This document shows positions 43,087 to 52,484 of a stretch of 64,000 bases of DNA, piece after piece (the stretch's first letter is position 1; every line of letters starts with the position of its first letter). The stretch is from positions 186,001-250,000 of the forward strand of contig CAXXJK010000009.1 in assembly GCA_963665595.2 (NCBI GenBank), written 5' to 3'. The DNA is from G963665595 sp963665595 (lineage in GTDB: Bacteria > Actinomycetota > Coriobacteriia > Coriobacteriales > CADBOM01). Under the pieces are notes generated by a model. It did not search any database. It worked only from the letters and a program-made list of their open reading frames with translations, and was not told the DNA's origin. The translations under genes were made by a program, and so were the position numbers.

Positions 43087-44085
43087 TTAACAATTAGAAA
43101 TGCTAAGTTCGTCGTTCTCGTTCATAACCTCGATACCAGCAAGTACTCCCGTATCGCTGAATAGCAGAAGAGGATGTCCGTCGCGTAATTTGTACATACT
43201 CACATCTATAGTGCCCCCTAAAGACTCTGCGGCGCGTCCTTCCATTGCGCCTAACACAGGCGATTTAAGCAACAGCGCTGGATATCCGTGTATGTATATC
43301 TCAAGTTCATGGTGCCGGTCGCGCAAAATCAGGTGCGCTTCGTGTGCTTTCGTCTCAGCGCAAACAAGACGGGTGCCAGTATATGTTGTAAATCTGTGTA
43401 GTACTCCATCAATTTGCAACCCTGCAATACTGCCGATAAACGTGCCCGTCATCCATGGTATTTTTGCAACTGAGATTGAAAGAGAAACACCTGGGGTATC
43501 AAAATGATTAGATTGTGCCCAAATCCATGAACTGGGAAAACTCCGTCCCCAGTCTTTCTCGATATATCCTCTTCCGCCGTCAAGCTCGATTACTTCCCCA
43601 TCGAGCATGACGGTTCCGGACACCTCATGGTCCATAGATAACACGCCATGATAGGTCTGCATACAGGGTACAAACCGATACCATCCCATGACACCCGGCG
43701 AGAACAGGGTTACCGGCCAGGGGCTCAATGTTTTGAACTTGATAGTGCCTTGTACTATGCCGGTGTCATCTTTGAGTTCAAGCGTCATGCCAGTTTGTGA
43801 AAAGGTGTTTTGTCCAATTCGAATGTTGAAAGGCTGCCGGGGATTATATTCGAATGCTTCTATAGGGTAGGAAAAGTAATGGGTTATGCCACTGTTTGAT
43901 ATAACCTGGACAAAGGCATGCTTTAAAGTACCATCAGCGGAAAACGACACGCCAGGTATAACGGCAAACACCCGATGCATTTTAGCATCGGCTTGTTTGA
44001 AATACCATCCTTCAAAGTAGCGACGCTGTACGCTGCCGCCCTGATAACTTGCTGGATCCCAAATGCGCTTCGTGAAGTAGGACAC
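43087..44085 (-). CDS. tocopherol cyclase-like protein
   Basis: 332 aa resembling the tocopherol-cyclase/AttH-CrtC type beta-barrel family: N-terminal RRYFEGWYFKQAD (the hallmark YFEGWYFK), middle GVMGWYRFVPCMQTYHGVLSMDH and GGRGYIEKDWGRSFPSSWIWAQSNHF. No signal peptide. Real tocopherol synthesis is not expected in an anaerobe, so a lipid- or terpenoid-binding role is likelier. Single gene. Confidence 0.8.
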   Translation of the reverse strand: MSYFTKRIWDPASYQGGSVQRRYFEGWYFKQADAKMHRVFAVIPGVSFSADGTLKHAFVQVISNSGITHYFSYPIEAFEYNPRQPFNIRIGQNTFSQTGMTLELKDDTGIVQGTIKFKTLSPWPVTLFSPGVMGWYRFVPCMQTYHGVLSMDHEVSGTVMLDGEVIELDGGRGYIEKDWGRSFPSSWIWAQSNHFDTPGVSLSISVAKIPWMTGTFIGSIAGLQIDGVLHRFTTYTGTRLVCAETKAHEAHLILRDRHHELEIYIHGYPALLLKSPVLGAMEGRAAESLGGTIDVSMYKLRDGHPLLLFSDTGVLAGIEVMNENDELSISNC

Positions 44086-44203
44086 GCCGACTCCCGCCTT
44101 GTTGCATCAGTTCACAGACGTTAACATCTGCTATCAGAATAGCACTCGAGAGTTGAAATAGCACGTATTGTGATGGTGCACGGATATGGATGCTTGGCTA
44201 TGT

Positions 44204-44587
44204 TTATTGTTTTGCAAGCAAGTCTCGTATCTCTGCTAGGAGAACAACTTCTTCTGACGGCTTCTTAGCAACGGGTTTCTTGTTCTTCTGAATTTTGTCT
44301 ATAGCCTTTACCATGATGAATATAACTAGGGAAATGAGTATGAAGTTGACGACTGCCTGGAGAAAACTTCCGTATGCAAGCTGTGCGGTACCTATAGTGA
44401 TAACAAGACCGCTAAAATCCACGCCCCCTATTATCATTCCTATTATCGGCATGATAATATTGTTTACTAGAGCGGTTACAATTGCCGTGAAAGCAGAACC
44501 TATGATAAGGGCGACGGTAAGATCAATGACATTGCCCTTTGCGATAAACTCTCTGAACTCCGCAATTAGACCCTTCTTCTCTGGCAT
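44204..44587 (-). CDS. mscL: large-conductance mechanosensitive channel
   Basis: 127 aa. FREFIAKGNVIDLTVALIIGSAFTAIVTALVNNIIMPIIG is the N-terminal amphipathic helix and TM1 of MscL; TM2 follows at about 70-95, then the charged bundle LAEIRDLLAKQ. It opens on hypo-osmotic shock to release solutes. Length is normal. Confidence 0.95.
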   Translation of the reverse strand: MPEKKGLIAEFREFIAKGNVIDLTVALIIGSAFTAIVTALVNNIIMPIIGMIIGGVDFSGLVITIGTAQLAYGSFLQAVVNFILISLVIFIMVKAIDKIQKNKKPVAKKPSEEVVLLAEIRDLLAKQ

Positions 44588-44824
44588 TATTTCCTACCTT
44601 TCTTCGATGACGCTATCCGTGAACGAACCGTTAGCTGATTTCGAGATCTAAATTTGTGCCTATGCCATATATTAAAACTGTTCTATCCAACTTTAAGAGA
44701 TTGATATAAAAAGAGTACTGCTTGTCTACTATCTCTGCGTCGCACACTTATTTTTGTGCGTACATCAAATAGGCCACGGCAATGAGGAGACAAACGAGAA
44801 CACGTCTAACCATGATGTGAAAAC

Positions 44825-44858
44825 TTGTGTCAGGATGCTTGTGTGTATGCGATATAAT
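44825..44858 (+). promoter_or_regulatory. candidate promoter before 44905
   Basis: A consensus -10 TATAAT (44853-44858) lies 47 bp before the GTG start; TTGTGT (44825-44830) is a poor -35 at 22 bp. The remainder of 44588-44904 is gene-free. Confidence 0.4.
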
Positions 44859-44904
44859 CTCGCGTAGGATTCAAAGATAAAGAATATATACTAAGGTGGC
44901 TGCC

Positions 44905-45873
44905 GTGGAAACTAGCATTTTAGACTGGTTAAAAGAGGGCCCCTCTTGGATATCGTTTGCAGTAGAAACTCAGTTATTGGGGGATCAATCAGAAGCGTCA
45001 ATTGTTATTGAAGATCCTCAAATACAGAGCATAATACAGCGAATCAATAATCTCGACTCTGGGATACCCGCATTAAGATCCGGCTCATTAACCTATACGA
45101 GTACGGGAAATGCCTTTTGGGATTTATTCTTTCTTTCAGACGCAGGATTGAAATGTGAAGACATTGGTATTACAGACACAATTTCTGAGCTGTTGCGTCG
45201 GCAAACCGATGATGGACTGTATGTCATGCAGAGCGGGACTAAACCAAGCTATCTCTGTATTTCTACCATTGTATTGTCATCTCTTGCAAACATGGGCTTT
45301 GCGAATGACCCTCATATTATTAAATTTGCAGAAAAGGTTTTTCAAACTCAAAGACTAGATGGTGGATGGCATTGCTCAGCGCGCCGTAGTGTGGGACAAG
45401 CACTACAAGCTTCAGAGTCATGTCCTATGGATAACCTGAATATATTAATGTTCTTAGGAAAATACGAGCGCTATCGCAATGATGAGCGATTAAACAGAGC
45501 AATAGATCTGTTGCTTGAACACTGGAGGAGGCGCAATGAGCCTTGGCGCCCCTATGGTTTTGGTATCGGCAGTGATTTCTTAAAACTGAGATATCCTGCT
45601 GTAAAATATGGGATTCTTAGAGTTCTTGATGTGCTGTCGCTGTATCCCCACGCTGCAAATTCTCCAGAATTCAAAGAAATGTTCGAAATCATAATGAGTA
45701 AGTCAGTCGAGGGCAGATTTACGGCCGAATCAGTCGCCCGCTCATACTCAGATTTTGATTTCGGCCAAACCAAACAGCCTAGTAGATGGATCACCTTTTT
45801 GATATACCGCATACGCAAACAAGCGTCACAATCTAGCAGACAGCGCGATCGATCAGAGCTATTAGACCTTTGA
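44905..45873 (+). CDS. terpenoid-cyclase/prenyltransferase alpha-toroid-like protein
   Basis: 322 aa, all-helical. Segments such as LLRRQTDDGLYVMQ, VFQTQRLDGGWHCSA and LLEHWRRRNEPWRPYGFG resemble the squalene-hopene cyclase/prenyltransferase repeats (QW-like Q...G.W). The catalytic DxDD motif of cyclases is not visible, so it may only have the fold. Starts: GTG 44905 (AAGG 8 nt upstream) preferred over GTG 44896. No neighbour with terpene function. Confidence 0.6.
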   Translation: METSILDWLKEGPSWISFAVETQLLGDQSEASIVIEDPQIQSIIQRINNLDSGIPALRSGSLTYTSTGNAFWDLFFLSDAGLKCEDIGITDTISELLRRQTDDGLYVMQSGTKPSYLCISTIVLSSLANMGFANDPHIIKFAEKVFQTQRLDGGWHCSARRSVGQALQASESCPMDNLNILMFLGKYERYRNDERLNRAIDLLLEHWRRRNEPWRPYGFGIGSDFLKLRYPAVKYGILRVLDVLSLYPHAANSPEFKEMFEIIMSKSVEGRFTAESVARSYSDFDFGQTKQPSRWITFLIYRIRKQASQSSRQRDRSELLDL

Positions 45874-45907
45874 TCAGAAATTCTAGTTATATACTCGTAT
45901 AACGAAA

Positions 45908-45940
45908 GCAGGCCAAAAGCAATTTAAGCCTCTGACCTGC
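45908..45940 (-). terminator. terminator of tRNA-Pro
   Basis: On the minus strand GCAGG...CCTGC closes a 23-nt loop containing an inner AGGC/GCCT-like pair and is followed by TTTCGTT. Confidence 0.45.
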
Positions 45941-45950
45941 ATTAAGTTGC

Positions 45951-46027
<77 letters not shown>

Positions 46028-46081
46028 TTATGTGCCGGAAATTACCGACGGATGACTATGATAGGGTATCTGGTGAAGAAA

Positions 46082-47323
46082 TCAAGCCCTATCCATAGTT
46101 TCCCTATATGCATCGAGGATAGCATCAGCAATGTAGCGCTTGCTACATGTGCCCATATCTTCTTCTCCGTATGCGCTGATAAGCCATACGTGATTGTCTG
46201 AGGTACCAAATCCAACCAAAGGATCTGAAACATCGTTAGCAACAATCATATCGGCATTTTTTTCATGTCTCTTAGCGCGCGCATTTACAAGCACATTCTC
46301 GGTCTCCGCCGCATAACCTATAACAAAGGTGTCGCCTTTTTCAGCAGCAAGAGTTTTAAGAATATCAGGGTTTCTCACAAGCTTTACTGTGAGGTCTTCT
46401 GCCGGGGTGCCCATTTCGTCGGCAGCATTATTCAACGTTGAATGCTTCTTTATTTTCTGCTCGTTATAAATTTCTGGTTTAAAATCGGCAACTGCAGCGG
46501 AAAAGATAGCAAGATCGCTTCCTTTGAAATACTCCTTTGCTGCTTCAAACATTTCGTTGGCTGTTTGAACTTGAACGGTCTTTACGCCAAGAGGTGGTTT
46601 TAATGATACGGGTCCGGTTATTAATACCACTTCAGCGCCACGCTTGTAAGCGGCCTCTGCGATGGCAAAGCCCGTTATGCCACTAGAACGATTCCCTATA
46701 AACCTCACGGGGTCTAGGGGCTCATGGGTGCCCCCCGCCGTTACCATAACACGTGTGCCCACTAGATCGCGGGAGTGCTCAAGCTCTGAAAGTATGGCGC
46801 AGGCAATAGTCTCAGCAGATGCGAGACGTCCCTCCCCTGTCTCACCACAGGCAAGATAACCAGCTTCCGGATCTACCACAGTAACACCCGAGTTCTTCAG
46901 CTGTTCAAGCGCATTCTCAAAACGGGGGTTACGATACATATGAACATTCATCGCAGGAGCCACCAGTAGAGGAGCTTCGGTCGCAAGGGCAGTTGTTGTG
47001 AGCAGGTCATCGCATATACCGGCAGCAATCTTTGCAATTACGTTGGCGGTTGCAGGGACAATAGCAAAGATATCTGCTTCTTGAGCAAGAGAGATGTGAT
47101 GAATTTCGTCTCCGGGCATGTCAAAAAGCTCCAGAGCAACTGGCTCACGCGTCAGAGCCTTGAAGGTAGCCGGTCCCACGAAACGGGCGGCATTATGTGT
47201 CATGACAACTTTTACTCTACAGCCTGATTTTTGTAGAATTCGAATGACTTCGCATGATTTGTAAGCGGCAATACAGCCGGTAACACCAATGAGAACAGTT
47301 GGAGTTTTTTCGGCGGTGCCCAT
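46082..47323 (-). CDS. coaBC: phosphopantothenoylcysteine decarboxylase/phosphopantothenate-cysteine ligase
   Basis: 413-aa bifunctional coenzyme A enzyme. The CoaC half (1-185) binds FMN: GVTGCIAAYKSCEVIR, PATANVIAKIAAGICDDLL, APAMNVHMYRNP (PxMNxxMW variant) and the catalytic-flap GYLACGETGEGRLA. The CoaB half (about 190-400) shows TAGGTHEPLDPVRFIGNRSSG and AVADFKP, then the KIKKHS loop. Complete, with normal length. Adjacent to the RNase H-QueD gene (10 bp). Confidence 0.95.
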   Translation of the reverse strand: MGTAEKTPTVLIGVTGCIAAYKSCEVIRILQKSGCRVKVVMTHNAARFVGPATFKALTREPVALELFDMPGDEIHHISLAQEADIFAIVPATANVIAKIAAGICDDLLTTTALATEAPLLVAPAMNVHMYRNPRFENALEQLKNSGVTVVDPEAGYLACGETGEGRLASAETIACAILSELEHSRDLVGTRVMVTAGGTHEPLDPVRFIGNRSSGITGFAIAEAAYKRGAEVVLITGPVSLKPPLGVKTVQVQTANEMFEAAKEYFKGSDLAIFSAAVADFKPEIYNEQKIKKHSTLNNAADEMGTPAEDLTVKLVRNPDILKTLAAEKGDTFVIGYAAETENVLVNARAKRHEKNADMIVANDVSDPLVGFGTSDNHVWLISAYGEEDMGTCSKRYIADAILDAYRETMDRA

Positions 47324-47333
47324 GAAGCCTCCT

Positions 47334-48290
47334 CTATGATTCTCGGTACGTAAGTTTAGCTATGGGCGATTCCCAAACGCTTACTTCTTTCACCGAAAGA
47401 TTCGCAGGTAATGTTGTCACAAGCTCGTGGTAAATAACACGTGCAAGATTTTCTGCGGTTGCATTCATCGTGTCAAAAGGAGGAACCTCATTAAGATAGA
47501 CGTGATCAAAGCGAGAGAGAATCATCTTAAGGTCTGTTTTTAGTTGTTTGAAATCATATACAATGCCGACACTATCAAGTTCGCTGCCGCCTATGCAGAC
47601 ATCAATATCCCATGTGTGTCCGTGGAGATGCTTACAGGGCCCATCATAACCGATCAGAGCATGGGCTGCATCGAAATGATCTCGTACCGTTAGTTCATAC
47701 ATGGCACTCACCTCTCCACTCGTTTTTGTTGTCCCATACAGGTCGATGCACGGGGCGTCATCTCCAAATAAGGAATCGCACTTTTGTTCAGCAATATCCT
47801 CTTTGATAATTTCAAACTGTTGAAGCATGTCAAGCTGTTCTGCTTCATCGACAGTATAGGGAACAAGAAACGATCCCACTTCGCCCCTTATATCAAGCGC
47901 CTCGTTTACGAGACGATCAGCATCTTTATTTGCCTCACGAAATACATGTTGGATATCAAAACTGTCAAATTTTCCCAGCAAGGTCATGACCATCTCATAC
48001 AACGGTTTGATGCCGGCATTTTTCACGCGATAGACACCCTTGACTTGCTGTATCATCAGTTCACTGTCTGCGCGAATATCGAGATTTTTTATCTGGAGAG
48101 CAAGCGCATTTTGTAGGCCCCAAATCATGGCCTTGTATTCTGCGATGTTGTTTGTTTCTTGCCCGATAAACGCACCACCATCTGCAAGAATGTGTTCATC
48201 GTCATAGAGGGAGAATCCTATACCGGAAGGTCCTGGATTCCCTCGACTTCCGCCGTCGGTCTGCAGTATGGCTTCTGGAGAAATACCCAC
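47334..48290 (-). CDS. RNase HI-like / QueD (6-carboxytetrahydropterin synthase) fusion
   Basis: 318 aa. The N-terminal RNase H domain (about 5-135) keeps its acidic metal ligands: D12 (QTDGGSRGNPG), E51 (NNIAEYKA), D75 (RADSELMIQQ) and D125 (NKDADRL). A 60-residue linker leads to a QueD/PTPS domain (197-318): zinc histidines in DHFDAAH and HLHGHTW, and the catalytic cysteine C219 (CKHLHGH). QueD makes an intermediate of queuosine. The fusion is odd: the two reactions are unrelated. An internal ATG at 47702 with AGAGG 8 nt upstream could give a free QueD. GTG 48290 is chosen as start, right after the upstream stop. Confidence 0.88.
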   Translation of the reverse strand: MGISPEAILQTDGGSRGNPGPSGIGFSLYDDEHILADGGAFIGQETNNIAEYKAMIWGLQNALALQIKNLDIRADSELMIQQVKGVYRVKNAGIKPLYEMVMTLLGKFDSFDIQHVFREANKDADRLVNEALDIRGEVGSFLVPYTVDEAEQLDMLQQFEIIKEDIAEQKCDSLFGDDAPCIDLYGTTKTSGEVSAMYELTVRDHFDAAHALIGYDGPCKHLHGHTWDIDVCIGGSELDSVGIVYDFKQLKTDLKMILSRFDHVYLNEVPPFDTMNATAENLARVIYHELVTTLPANLSVKEVSVWESPIAKLTYRES

Positions 48291-48291
48291 G

Positions 48292-49014
48292 TTATTCCGA
48301 CTCCTCAATTTTGCGCGTAACAATAATGCGATGACAATTGGGACATATTGAGATAATAGGCCCCGTCAGCAACTCATGAACCTGACCCTCCGGAAGTTCA
48401 ACTCTGCATACCGAACAATGAGAACCATCAAAGAGAGAGACGGCAATGCCGCCTTTTTTGGATGATACGCTCTCATAGTCAGCGTATAGAGCGGGTTCTA
48501 GTACCGTGATGAGGATGTCTCGTTTGGCGCGCAGGTCTTGGATTTTTTCTTTAAGACGGCTACCTTCAGCAATAAAATCCTTAGTAACCTGAGCTTCTTG
48601 TTGCTCAAGTTTTTTGAGCGCATCCTCTACTTGTTTTGCAACAATTAAGATTTTCTGAGATTTCTCTTCAAGCAGATTAAGTTCAAATGAAAGTTTTTCA
48701 CGTCGCTTTGTACAACCCTCGAGGTCGCGCGTAAGTGAAGTGATGACTCGGTAGTCTTGGGTTGAGCGTATGGATTCTTGCAGCTCGGCTATGCGAGCTT
48801 CCTGCTGAGCGTCTTCTTCATACAGCCTGTCCGCTTGGATGTCATTGGCATTGCTCATCTCAGTAATCTGGACACCCTTTTGTGCGACTTCGTCACGTCT
48901 TTCACGCAGAGCAACGATCTTGGCACGTTGAGGAAGCTCATCGAGGGCTTTCTCCGTACGGATAATATCGAGATCAATGCCCTGCAATTGCAGAAGTGCT
49001 TGAGCGGTCTGCAT
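48292..49014 (-). CDS. coiled-coil protein with C4-type zinc ribbon
   Basis: 240 aa. Residues about 5-170 form a long antiparallel coiled coil (AQALLQLQGIDLDIIRTEKALDELP opening is family-typical). The C-terminus has CSVCRVELP and CPNCHRIIV, a zinc ribbon. This family (CT398-like) usually lies beside the Nif3-like gene, as here (11 bp). Role unknown; a nucleic-acid or secretion adaptor has been suggested. ATG 49014 has AGAGG 7 nt upstream. Confidence 0.88.
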   Translation of the reverse strand: MQTAQALLQLQGIDLDIIRTEKALDELPQRAKIVALRERRDEVAQKGVQITEMSNANDIQADRLYEEDAQQEARIAELQESIRSTQDYRVITSLTRDLEGCTKRREKLSFELNLLEEKSQKILIVAKQVEDALKKLEQQEAQVTKDFIAEGSRLKEKIQDLRAKRDILITVLEPALYADYESVSSKKGGIAVSLFDGSHCSVCRVELPEGQVHELLTGPIISICPNCHRIIVTRKIEESE

Positions 49015-49025
49015 CAGATAACCTC

Positions 49026-49826
49026 TTAACCCGGTTGCCACCAATATTCTCTTGAATCAACGTTGCTGATTATATCGCTCTGAATACCCAAATCAGTAAG
49101 CATCCCATTCAAAACAGGCAATAACGGCAATTCCGACACATCATGTCCGAGCTCGATAATGACCATTCCTTTTGATGCAAGAGCAAGAGCATGATGATAT
49201 TTGAGTTCGCCGACAATCACACAAGAGGTTTTTCTGGCTATCAATTCATCAATAAATTCATCAGCTGAGCCATTGAGTATCACGATTTCCTCGATACGTT
49301 GATGAGGATTGCCCCACACGCGCGGTAGCGTACCAATAGCTTCGCATACCCAGCGTGAAAGTTCTTCAGCGGTATTACGGTTCGTCCGCATACGGGCGCA
49401 TTGTCCATAAGCACGTTCTTCTTGAAGTTTAAAAAATGGTTCTTTATATTCCAAACCCAGAGCACGTGAGAATACACCTTGTACTAATGGCGAGGAATCT
49501 AAGTTAGTATGAAGCGAAATAATCGCTACCGAATTACTGAGCGCCGCAAAAAGAGTTGCACCGGCAAACGTGGTGTCTGGTGCAGTGGGAGGCAGCGCTT
49601 TTTCGGGTGGTTCGATAAAGGGAGGGTGATGGGTAACCAAGAGATTACCTCCCGCCCGAGCCACATAGTCGATACTACCAGGGGTAGGATTAAGAGCAAC
49701 AAAACACTTGGCGACGCAAACATGAGGGTCACCGCAGATAAGACCTACATTGTCCCATTCTTCGGCAGTTTCAAACGGTACCAAGCTATCGAGAGCGGCG
49801 GCTACTTCGCCAATGGTCATGCTCAT
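49026..49826 (-). CDS. Nif3-like dinuclear metal protein
   Basis: 266 aa of the NIF3/YbgI family (GTP cyclohydrolase 1 type 2 homologue). Family marks: N-terminal AEEWDNVGLICGD, metal ligands THHPPF and SLHTNLD, and C-terminal VIIELGHDVSE. It probably forms a hexameric toroid with two metals per subunit; reaction uncertain. Overlaps hisK-like upstream gene by 4 nt. Confidence 0.93.
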   Translation of the reverse strand: MSMTIGEVAAALDSLVPFETAEEWDNVGLICGDPHVCVAKCFVALNPTPGSIDYVARAGGNLLVTHHPPFIEPPEKALPPTAPDTTFAGATLFAALSNSVAIISLHTNLDSSPLVQGVFSRALGLEYKEPFFKLQEERAYGQCARMRTNRNTAEELSRWVCEAIGTLPRVWGNPHQRIEEIVILNGSADEFIDELIARKTSCVIVGELKYHHALALASKGMVIIELGHDVSELPLLPVLNGMLTDLGIQSDIISNVDSREYWWQPG

Positions 49827-50626
49827 AATGTCTGCCTTTCAAGCACTCCGTTTTCGCGAGGAATCCATAGCTCCCTATAGCCACAGGAGCGCAGATAGTC
49901 ATAAGCGCCCGTGAGATCATAGGCAATTTCTTCTGGCTTATGTGCATCGGAACCAACCGTGCAGTGCACGCCTTCTCGATAGCATATTTCAAGAAATTCC
50001 CGAGAAGGATAATACTCCCCTACTGGTTTTCTTAGGCCTGCAGTCGAAACCTCCATGCATACATTGTTTTCTCGAGCAAGCTCTGCTGCTTTATGATAAT
50101 AGGGTTTCAAATCAAAAGTGGGATAGATACCAAACTTCTTAGGTAAGTCGGGGTGTGCCATTGATGTAAAACCCACATTGCTCTGGACGGCCTCAAACCA
50201 AAGATCAAAATAGGCCTTCCAGATCGTATCTGCGCCGCGCAATTCCCATTCAGGCAGTTCGCTTGGATCATCAAAACACCAACCGTCTGAGAGCATATGG
50301 ACCGACCCTAAGGAGAAATCATATGGCTTCATCCGCTCGGCGAGATACTCTTCGGCACCGGAACGCCAATCAGCTTCACATCCAAGCACTACGGTAAGTG
50401 ACGGATGCGCCTCCCTTGCAGCTATGACCTCATTTCTGTAATGAGGTTCCTGTTCGTTGGTCAGCGCTATGAGCCCTTGCGGATTAAGATTTTCGGGTAC
50501 GGGAAGATGTTCGGTAAAGACGATAGTTTCAAGCCCCTTAAGCTCGGCCATCGCGCACATATCTTCGACCGTACCGGTTCCGTGGCCACTGTAAAAGGTG
50601 TGCACATGACAATCGGCATGCTTCAT
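49823..50626 (-). CDS. hisK: histidinol-phosphatase (PHP family)
   Basis: 267 aa. Metal-binding HVHTFYSGHG, FTEH, GCEADW, GSVH and C-terminal GSDAHKPEEI match PHP-type histidinol phosphatases, which finish histidine synthesis before the dehydrogenase. No other his gene is near, so a different phosphoester substrate is possible. Confidence 0.85.
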   Translation of the reverse strand: MKHADCHVHTFYSGHGTGTVEDMCAMAELKGLETIVFTEHLPVPENLNPQGLIALTNEQEPHYRNEVIAAREAHPSLTVVLGCEADWRSGAEEYLAERMKPYDFSLGSVHMLSDGWCFDDPSELPEWELRGADTIWKAYFDLWFEAVQSNVGFTSMAHPDLPKKFGIYPTFDLKPYYHKAAELARENNVCMEVSTAGLRKPVGEYYPSREFLEICYREGVHCTVGSDAHKPEEIAYDLTGAYDYLRSCGYRELWIPRENGVLERQTL

Positions 50627-51831
50627 CAGTTAGCCCCCCTCTCCAGTGTTTTTTCAAGCGCAACTATAAGAGTATTTATCTGTGCAATAGTGGTTTTACG
50701 ACCAAGCGAAATGCGCATCAGCCCCAGAGCCGTACGCGTAGGTATATTAAGCGCTCTCATTACATGGCTTGGTTCAAGCGAATGCGATGAGCATGCTGAA
50801 CCGCCCGAAACGCAGACCCCTTGGGCATCAAGTCGCTGAACAAGAGTTCCAGATTCATAACCGGGAAACATGCACGACACGATATGAGGAACCATCCGAA
50901 GAGTTTCTTCTTCACGTTCAGGTAATGCAACGGGAAATACAGGAGAAGGATTCAGGCGCTCAAGGTTTTCGACAAGATAATTTCTCAGTGCCTGCAATCT
51001 CACCAATTCTGCGGTCTGCGATGAAAGAGTTTCTTTGAGCGCCGCAGCAAAGCCAACAAACCCTGCCACGTTTGAAGTTCCGCTGCGCCGTCCCCCCTCC
51101 TGACCGCCGCCGAGAATCAACGGCACAAATGGTGTTCCTTCTTTTATGTAGAGTGCGCCCACTCCTTTGGGCCCATAGACCTTATGTGAACTGAACGAAG
51201 CGGCATCAACAGTAAGCGCGCGCACATCAAAGGGTATTTTGCCCAATGCCTGAACAGCATCGGTATGAAACAATGCTCCTTCTTGATGAGCGATAGCAGA
51301 AAGTTCTTTGATGGGCTGTATGGTTCCTAACTCATTGTTTACTGTCATGATTGATACCAGCAAAACGTCTTGTTCTGATCCAATAAGAGCGATTAAATCA
51401 GCAGGATGAATAAGACCATCATTGCGCGGAACAATATATTCAACAGAGAAGTTGAAATGTTTTAGGCGTTGTGCCGGTGCAAGAATTGCTTGATGTTCGA
51501 TAGACGAAACGATAATACGCGTGCGTTTCTTCATATCAGGTTTTTCGCGGGAAGCTAAAGCAATTCCATAGAGAACGGTATTGTTTGATTCAGTGCCACC
51601 AGATGTTGCAATGATTTCGCGCGGCATACGCGCGCCGACTTGGCGAGCAATTTCAGCGCGCGCCTGTTCTAGGGCTGAAAATGCAGCCCTTCCTTCATGA
51701 TAGAGAGCGTTGGTGTTGCCAAAATGCTCACTGAGGTATGGCCGCATCGCAGCTACCGCGGATTCGGCTAAGGGAGTAGTTGCGGTGTAGTCAAGATATA
51801 TACGCTCAGATGAGAGCCGACTGTCCCGCAT
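50626..51831 (-). CDS. cysteine desulfurase
   Basis: 401-aa PLP enzyme of the NifS/IscS class, supplying sulfur for Fe-S clusters or tRNA. PLP lysine in SSHKVYGPKGVGALY (about 200); catalytic cysteine in CVSGGSACSSHS (about 325); GTESNN in the cofactor pocket. ATG 51831 follows GGAGGAG by 7 nt and lies inside the 3' part of the frameshifted rpe gene. No IscU or MnmA gene is adjacent. Ends 1 nt into the hisK start. Confidence 0.93.
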   Translation of the reverse strand: MRDSRLSSERIYLDYTATTPLAESAVAAMRPYLSEHFGNTNALYHEGRAAFSALEQARAEIARQVGARMPREIIATSGGTESNNTVLYGIALASREKPDMKKRTRIIVSSIEHQAILAPAQRLKHFNFSVEYIVPRNDGLIHPADLIALIGSEQDVLLVSIMTVNNELGTIQPIKELSAIAHQEGALFHTDAVQALGKIPFDVRALTVDAASFSSHKVYGPKGVGALYIKEGTPFVPLILGGGQEGGRRSGTSNVAGFVGFAAALKETLSSQTAELVRLQALRNYLVENLERLNPSPVFPVALPEREEETLRMVPHIVSCMFPGYESGTLVQRLDAQGVCVSGGSACSSHSLEPSHVMRALNIPTRTALGLMRISLGRKTTIAQINTLIVALEKTLERGAN

Positions 51832-51866
51832 GACGGATCTCCTCCATAGCAGCCACTTGGTCGTTA

Positions 51867-52484
51867 TTATTGAAAATAGCCGAACCAGCCACAAAAATAC
51901 GGGCGCCCGCCCTTCGCGACCAATGGGGCAGTTGAGACATCTATGCCACCGTCGACCTCAATCAAGGGGTGACGGTCGAGCCGCTCACATTCAGCCACAA
52001 TAGAGGCAATCTTAGCGCACGAATTCTGGATGAATGACTGCCCACCAAAGCCGGGATGTACACTCATAACGAGGATGAGATCAACAGCATCAAGGAACGG
52101 AAAGACTGCCTCGGGCGAGGTTTCCGGATTTAATGATAGACCGCAGAGACGCCCCTGTTCTCTGATATGTTTGAGAATATCTGGGTTAAATCCTGCGGCT
52201 TCAACATGTATCGTCACTAAATCGGCTCCGGCCGTAAGATACCAGTCAACTTGCTTCTCAGGATTATCAATCATAAGATGGACATCAAGTGGTACAGACG
52301 TCAGGGCTTTAAGACCATTCACAAACAAGGGCCCAATGGTAAGATTGGGGACAAAGTGACCGTCCATGACATCAACGTGAATCCAATCCGCACCATTGCT
52401 CGCTAAGCGAACGACATTCTCGCCAAGATTCATAAAATCGGCTGAAAGTATTGAGGGCGCCATCTGGATAGTCTGCTCGGTCAT
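51867..52484 (-). CDS. rpe: ribulose-phosphate 3-epimerase, frameshifted near its end
   Basis: 205 aa as read. It is complete up to about residue 192: APSILSADF, DWIHVDVMDGHFVPNLT, DVHLMI, VMSVHPGFGGQSFI and IEVDGGID with the metal ligands (two His, two Asp). After TAPLVAKGG it ends in unrelated RPYFCGWFGYFQ. Removing one base in the GGGCGGGCGCCCG tract at about 51900-51910 restores ARIFVAGSAIFNN and an end at 51806, giving about 226 aa, the normal length. Either an assembly error or a real damage. Interconverts ribulose-5-P and xylulose-5-P. Confidence 0.88.
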   Translation of the reverse strand: MTEQTIQMAPSILSADFMNLGENVVRLASNGADWIHVDVMDGHFVPNLTIGPLFVNGLKALTSVPLDVHLMIDNPEKQVDWYLTAGADLVTIHVEAAGFNPDILKHIREQGRLCGLSLNPETSPEAVFPFLDAVDLILVMSVHPGFGGQSFIQNSCAKIASIVAECERLDRHPLIEVDGGIDVSTAPLVAKGGRPYFCGWFGYFQ

